Shown: positions 12,993 to 14,792 of the stretch, one piece after another
Numbering within the stretch: the stretch's first letter is position 1
Layout of the letters: every line of letters starts with the position of its first letter
Source: JBCDIQ01 sp039024295
Lineage (GTDB): Bacteria; Bacteroidota; Bacteroidia; J057
Reading direction: 5' to 3'
NCBI GenBank assembly: GCA_039024295.1
Contig: JBCDIQ010000113.1
Location: 1 to 14,792, forward strand
DNA length: 14,792 nucleotides
Program-made: the position numbers and the translations under genes
Notes under the pieces: model-generated
What the model was told of the DNA's origin: nothing
Seen by the model: the letters and a program-made list of their open reading frames with translations, nothing else
The model's database searches: none

Positions 12993-14099
12993 ATGCATTC
13001 CTTCATTAAATCCGTTGCTGGCATTGCTTTGCTGATGTTAGCGGTGGCTTGTAAGCCTCAATACGCCGAGCAAGCAGCAGAATCAATCGATGAATCTACT
13101 GCAAAGGCTATTAAGCTAGTTGCCCTGGCACCGGAAACAGCTCCGCTTCCGGTGGAGGGACGTGGGCGACTTGCTTCCCAAACCGAAACCATGCTTTCCT
13201 TCAAGATCGGTGGACTCATCCAGACTTACCGCATCACTGAGGGAAAGCGCGTGCAAAAAGGTCAGTTATTGGCTGCCCTCAACCCGGTAGAAATTGATGC
13301 GCAGGTACGTCAGGCCGAACAAGGTGTGGCCAAAGCTACGCGTGACCTGGAGCGCACCGAGCGTTTGTACCAGGATACCGTCGCCACCCTTGAGCAGGTA
13401 CAAGACTTGAAGACAGTACTCGAATTGGCACAGGCTGACCTGGAAATTGCCAAATTCAACCAGCAATACTCCCGAATTATCTCTCCGGTATCCGGAAAAA
13501 TCCTGAAATCATTTGCAGAGGCCAATCAGCTGGTAAATCCCGGGGATCCCATTTGCCTGATTGCTACGGGCTCTGGAAGTCAGTCGCTCGTGATGCGCAT
13601 GGGACTTGCCGATCGCGATGTGGTCCGCATCAATTTGGGAGATTCTGCCCAGTTGATGTTTGATGCACATCCTGGGGAAATATTCAAGGGTTCGGTGAGT
13701 GAAATTGCTGAGAATGCAGACCCACGAACAGGGGCTTTTGAGGTGGAATTGAGCCTTGCGCCGTCCAAGTCACGCATGAAAAGTGGATTTATTGGTCGGG
13801 CAAACATTTTTCCTGGCCAGCAGACGCCTTACTACCGCGTACCAATGAATGCATTGGTAGCGGGAGAAGCTGAAAAGGCTTGGGTATTTGTGCCAGACAC
13901 AGAAACCAGCACTGCGCATCGTGTGCAGGTTCGTCCAGACCGGATTGCCGACGAGGACTTTATCATCTCCACCAATGAACTGACTGGACATCGCTACCTC
14001 ATCACGGAAGGTGCTGCCTACTTGCAAGCAGGAGACTCTATCCAACTGCCAAATGGAAAAGGTCAGATTTCTCACACCTCAAAATCCGTACAGCAATGA
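12993..14099 (+). CDS. RND efflux periplasmic adaptor (membrane fusion lipoprotein)
   Basis: A 368-residue membrane fusion protein joining the RND permease to the TolC-like channel. I use ATG 12993, since the in-frame TTG at 12969 only adds residues before the signal peptide. The N terminus MHSFIKSVAGIALLMLAVAC ends at C20, a probable lipidation site, so the protein is likely anchored in the inner membrane by lipid. The family order is visible: barrel-sandwich half FKIGGLIQTYRITEGKRVQK, alpha-hairpin (VRQAEQGVAKATRDLERTER through LELAQADLEIAKFNQQYSRI), second half ISPVSGKILKSFAEANQLVN, beta-barrel domain (ADRDVVRINLGDSAQLMFD, ENADPRTGAFEVEL) and membrane-proximal domain (VPMNALVAGEAEKAWVFVPD). 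The hairpin is short, as in many RND adaptors. The stop overlaps the next gene's start by four bases (ATGA), indicating translational coupling. Exported compounds cannot be told from sequence. Confidence 0.92.
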   Translation: MHSFIKSVAGIALLMLAVACKPQYAEQAAESIDESTAKAIKLVALAPETAPLPVEGRGRLASQTETMLSFKIGGLIQTYRITEGKRVQKGQLLAALNPVEIDAQVRQAEQGVAKATRDLERTERLYQDTVATLEQVQDLKTVLELAQADLEIAKFNQQYSRIISPVSGKILKSFAEANQLVNPGDPICLIATGSGSQSLVMRMGLADRDVVRINLGDSAQLMFDAHPGEIFKGSVSEIAENADPRTGAFEVELSLAPSKSRMKSGFIGRANIFPGQQTPYYRVPMNALVAGEAEKAWVFVPDTETSTAHRVQVRPDRIADEDFIISTNELTGHRYLITEGAAYLQAGDSIQLPNGKGQISHTSKSVQQ

Positions 14100-14792
14100 G
14101 ACTCCCAAAATTAGCTTTGAGCAACTACCAATTTGTGCTGATCGTGGTAGGACTGGCAGTGTTTGTGGGGGTAACCTCATTGCTGAACATGCCACGAAGT
14201 GAAGACCCGAATCCGAAGTTTCCTTCCTACATCATCACGGCCATTTATCCCGGGACTAGCCCAGAGGATATGGAAGAATTGGTGGTGGACCCCATAGAAG
14301 AAGCTGCTGATCGTTTGGATGATGTCGACAAGATCAATTCGAAAATTGAGGAAGGGGTAGCTGTCATTGTGGTGGAGACCGAGTTCGGGGTTGATCCTGA
14401 TGAGAAATACGATGAACTCCTGGTAGAGATGAATGCCATCAAAGATGAGCTGCCGGATGATTTGTACGACCTGGATGTACAGCAAGCTGATCCGATCGAT
14501 CAGGTGTACATTCAGCAGATTGCCCTGGTGGGAGAAGGCGTTCCTTATCCTGAGTTGGTGGACCTCGCCGAAAACCTTGAGGATGACCTAAAGCCCATTA
14601 ATGGAATAAAAAATATTTCTATTCTGGCTCATCCTGAGGAAGAAATCCGGGTTTCTCTTGACTTCCAGCGCATGGCCAACCGAGGGATAGCTGTCGGGCA
14701 GGTAGTGCAGGTGTTACAGGGAAATAACCTCAACATCCCTGGTGGAGACATTGCCTCAGGAGGAAGAAGCTTTAACATCAAGACCAGCGGCA
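14096..14792 (+). CDS. RND efflux permease, N-terminal 232 codons (gene runs past the window)
   Basis: The frame opens with ATG 14096, overlapping the adaptor stop, and stays open to the end of the window, so about a fifth of a typical 1000-1050 residue permease is present. Residues 1-11 (MRLPKLALSNY) precede the first transmembrane helix, QFVLIVVGLAVFVGVTSLL (12-30). Then come the RND landmarks MPRSEDPNPKFPSYIITAIY, PGTSPEDMEELVVDPIEEA and the porter-domain start ETEFGVDPDEKYDELLVEM. Later parts, INGIKNISILAHPEEEIRVS and the stretch ending GGDIASGGRSFNIKTSG, fit the PN1/PN2 porter region of AcrB-like proteins. The permease uses proton-motive force to move substrates through adaptor and channel. 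The MPRxEDP signature is common in RND families of Bacteroidota and Proteobacteria; drug versus metal export cannot be decided here because the central helices and their charged residues lie outside the window. Confidence 0.93.
   Translation, partial: MRLPKLALSNYQFVLIVVGLAVFVGVTSLLNMPRSEDPNPKFPSYIITAIYPGTSPEDMEELVVDPIEEAADRLDDVDKINSKIEEGVAVIVVETEFGVDPDEKYDELLVEMNAIKDELPDDLYDLDVQQADPIDQVYIQQIALVGEGVPYPELVDLAENLEDDLKPINGIKNISILAHPEEEIRVSLDFQRMANRGIAVGQVVQVLQGNNLNIPGGDIASGGRSFNIKTSG

Overview
The window reads as chromosomal DNA of a member of the Bacteroidota, with base composition near 50% GC and no clear Shine-Dalgarno sequences before most starts. Supporting features are a TonB-dependent receptor with an N-terminal carboxypeptidase-regulatory-like domain, a DUF6702-type exported protein, an M1-peptidase/HupE pair, a lipoprotein RND adaptor, and the decayed 'ACTGAAAACTGT' and 'AGGTTTTAGG' intergenic repeats I associate with this phylum. 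The genus cannot be fixed from the sequence; a marine Saprospiria- or Cytophagia-like organism is a guess.

Layout. Bases 1-1064 (+) are the 3' part of a TPR protein whose start lies outside the window. Bases 1157-3385 (+) encode a TonB-dependent outer-membrane receptor with a histidine-containing plug motif. An ECF sigma factor (to 4051) and an RskA-type membrane anti-sigma factor (4065-4877) follow on the same strand. Then come three minus-strand genes: a HemY-type protoporphyrinogen oxidase (4888-6225), a secreted M1 metallopeptidase (6447-8804) and a HupE/UreJ-2-like membrane protein (8925-9509). Divergent from HupE are an exported DUF6702-like protein (9630-10157) and a SirB1/transglutaminase-like protein with a HEAT-like N terminus (10205-11050). 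The 479-base gap 11051-11529 holds two copies of a structured REP-like palindromic repeat, a separate hairpin and, next to the following gene, two identical 17-bp operator-like palindromes. The window ends with a tripartite RND efflux operon: TolC-like channel (11530-12960), lipoprotein adaptor (12993-14099) and the first 232 codons of the RND permease (from 14096, running off the end).

How the genes work together. The sigma/anti-sigma pair is a self-contained envelope signalling unit. M1 peptidase, HupE and the DUF6702-like protein are all envelope proteins around one divergent promoter region and may form a metal-related module; with the TonB receptor this is the best candidate in the window for a poorly described system, but the link is inferred. 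The efflux operon is probably controlled by a TetR-type repressor acting at the paired palindromes; no such regulator is encoded in the window. Nothing here amounts to a clear, wholly new system. The structured repeats and the paired operator are the most distinctive non-coding signals.
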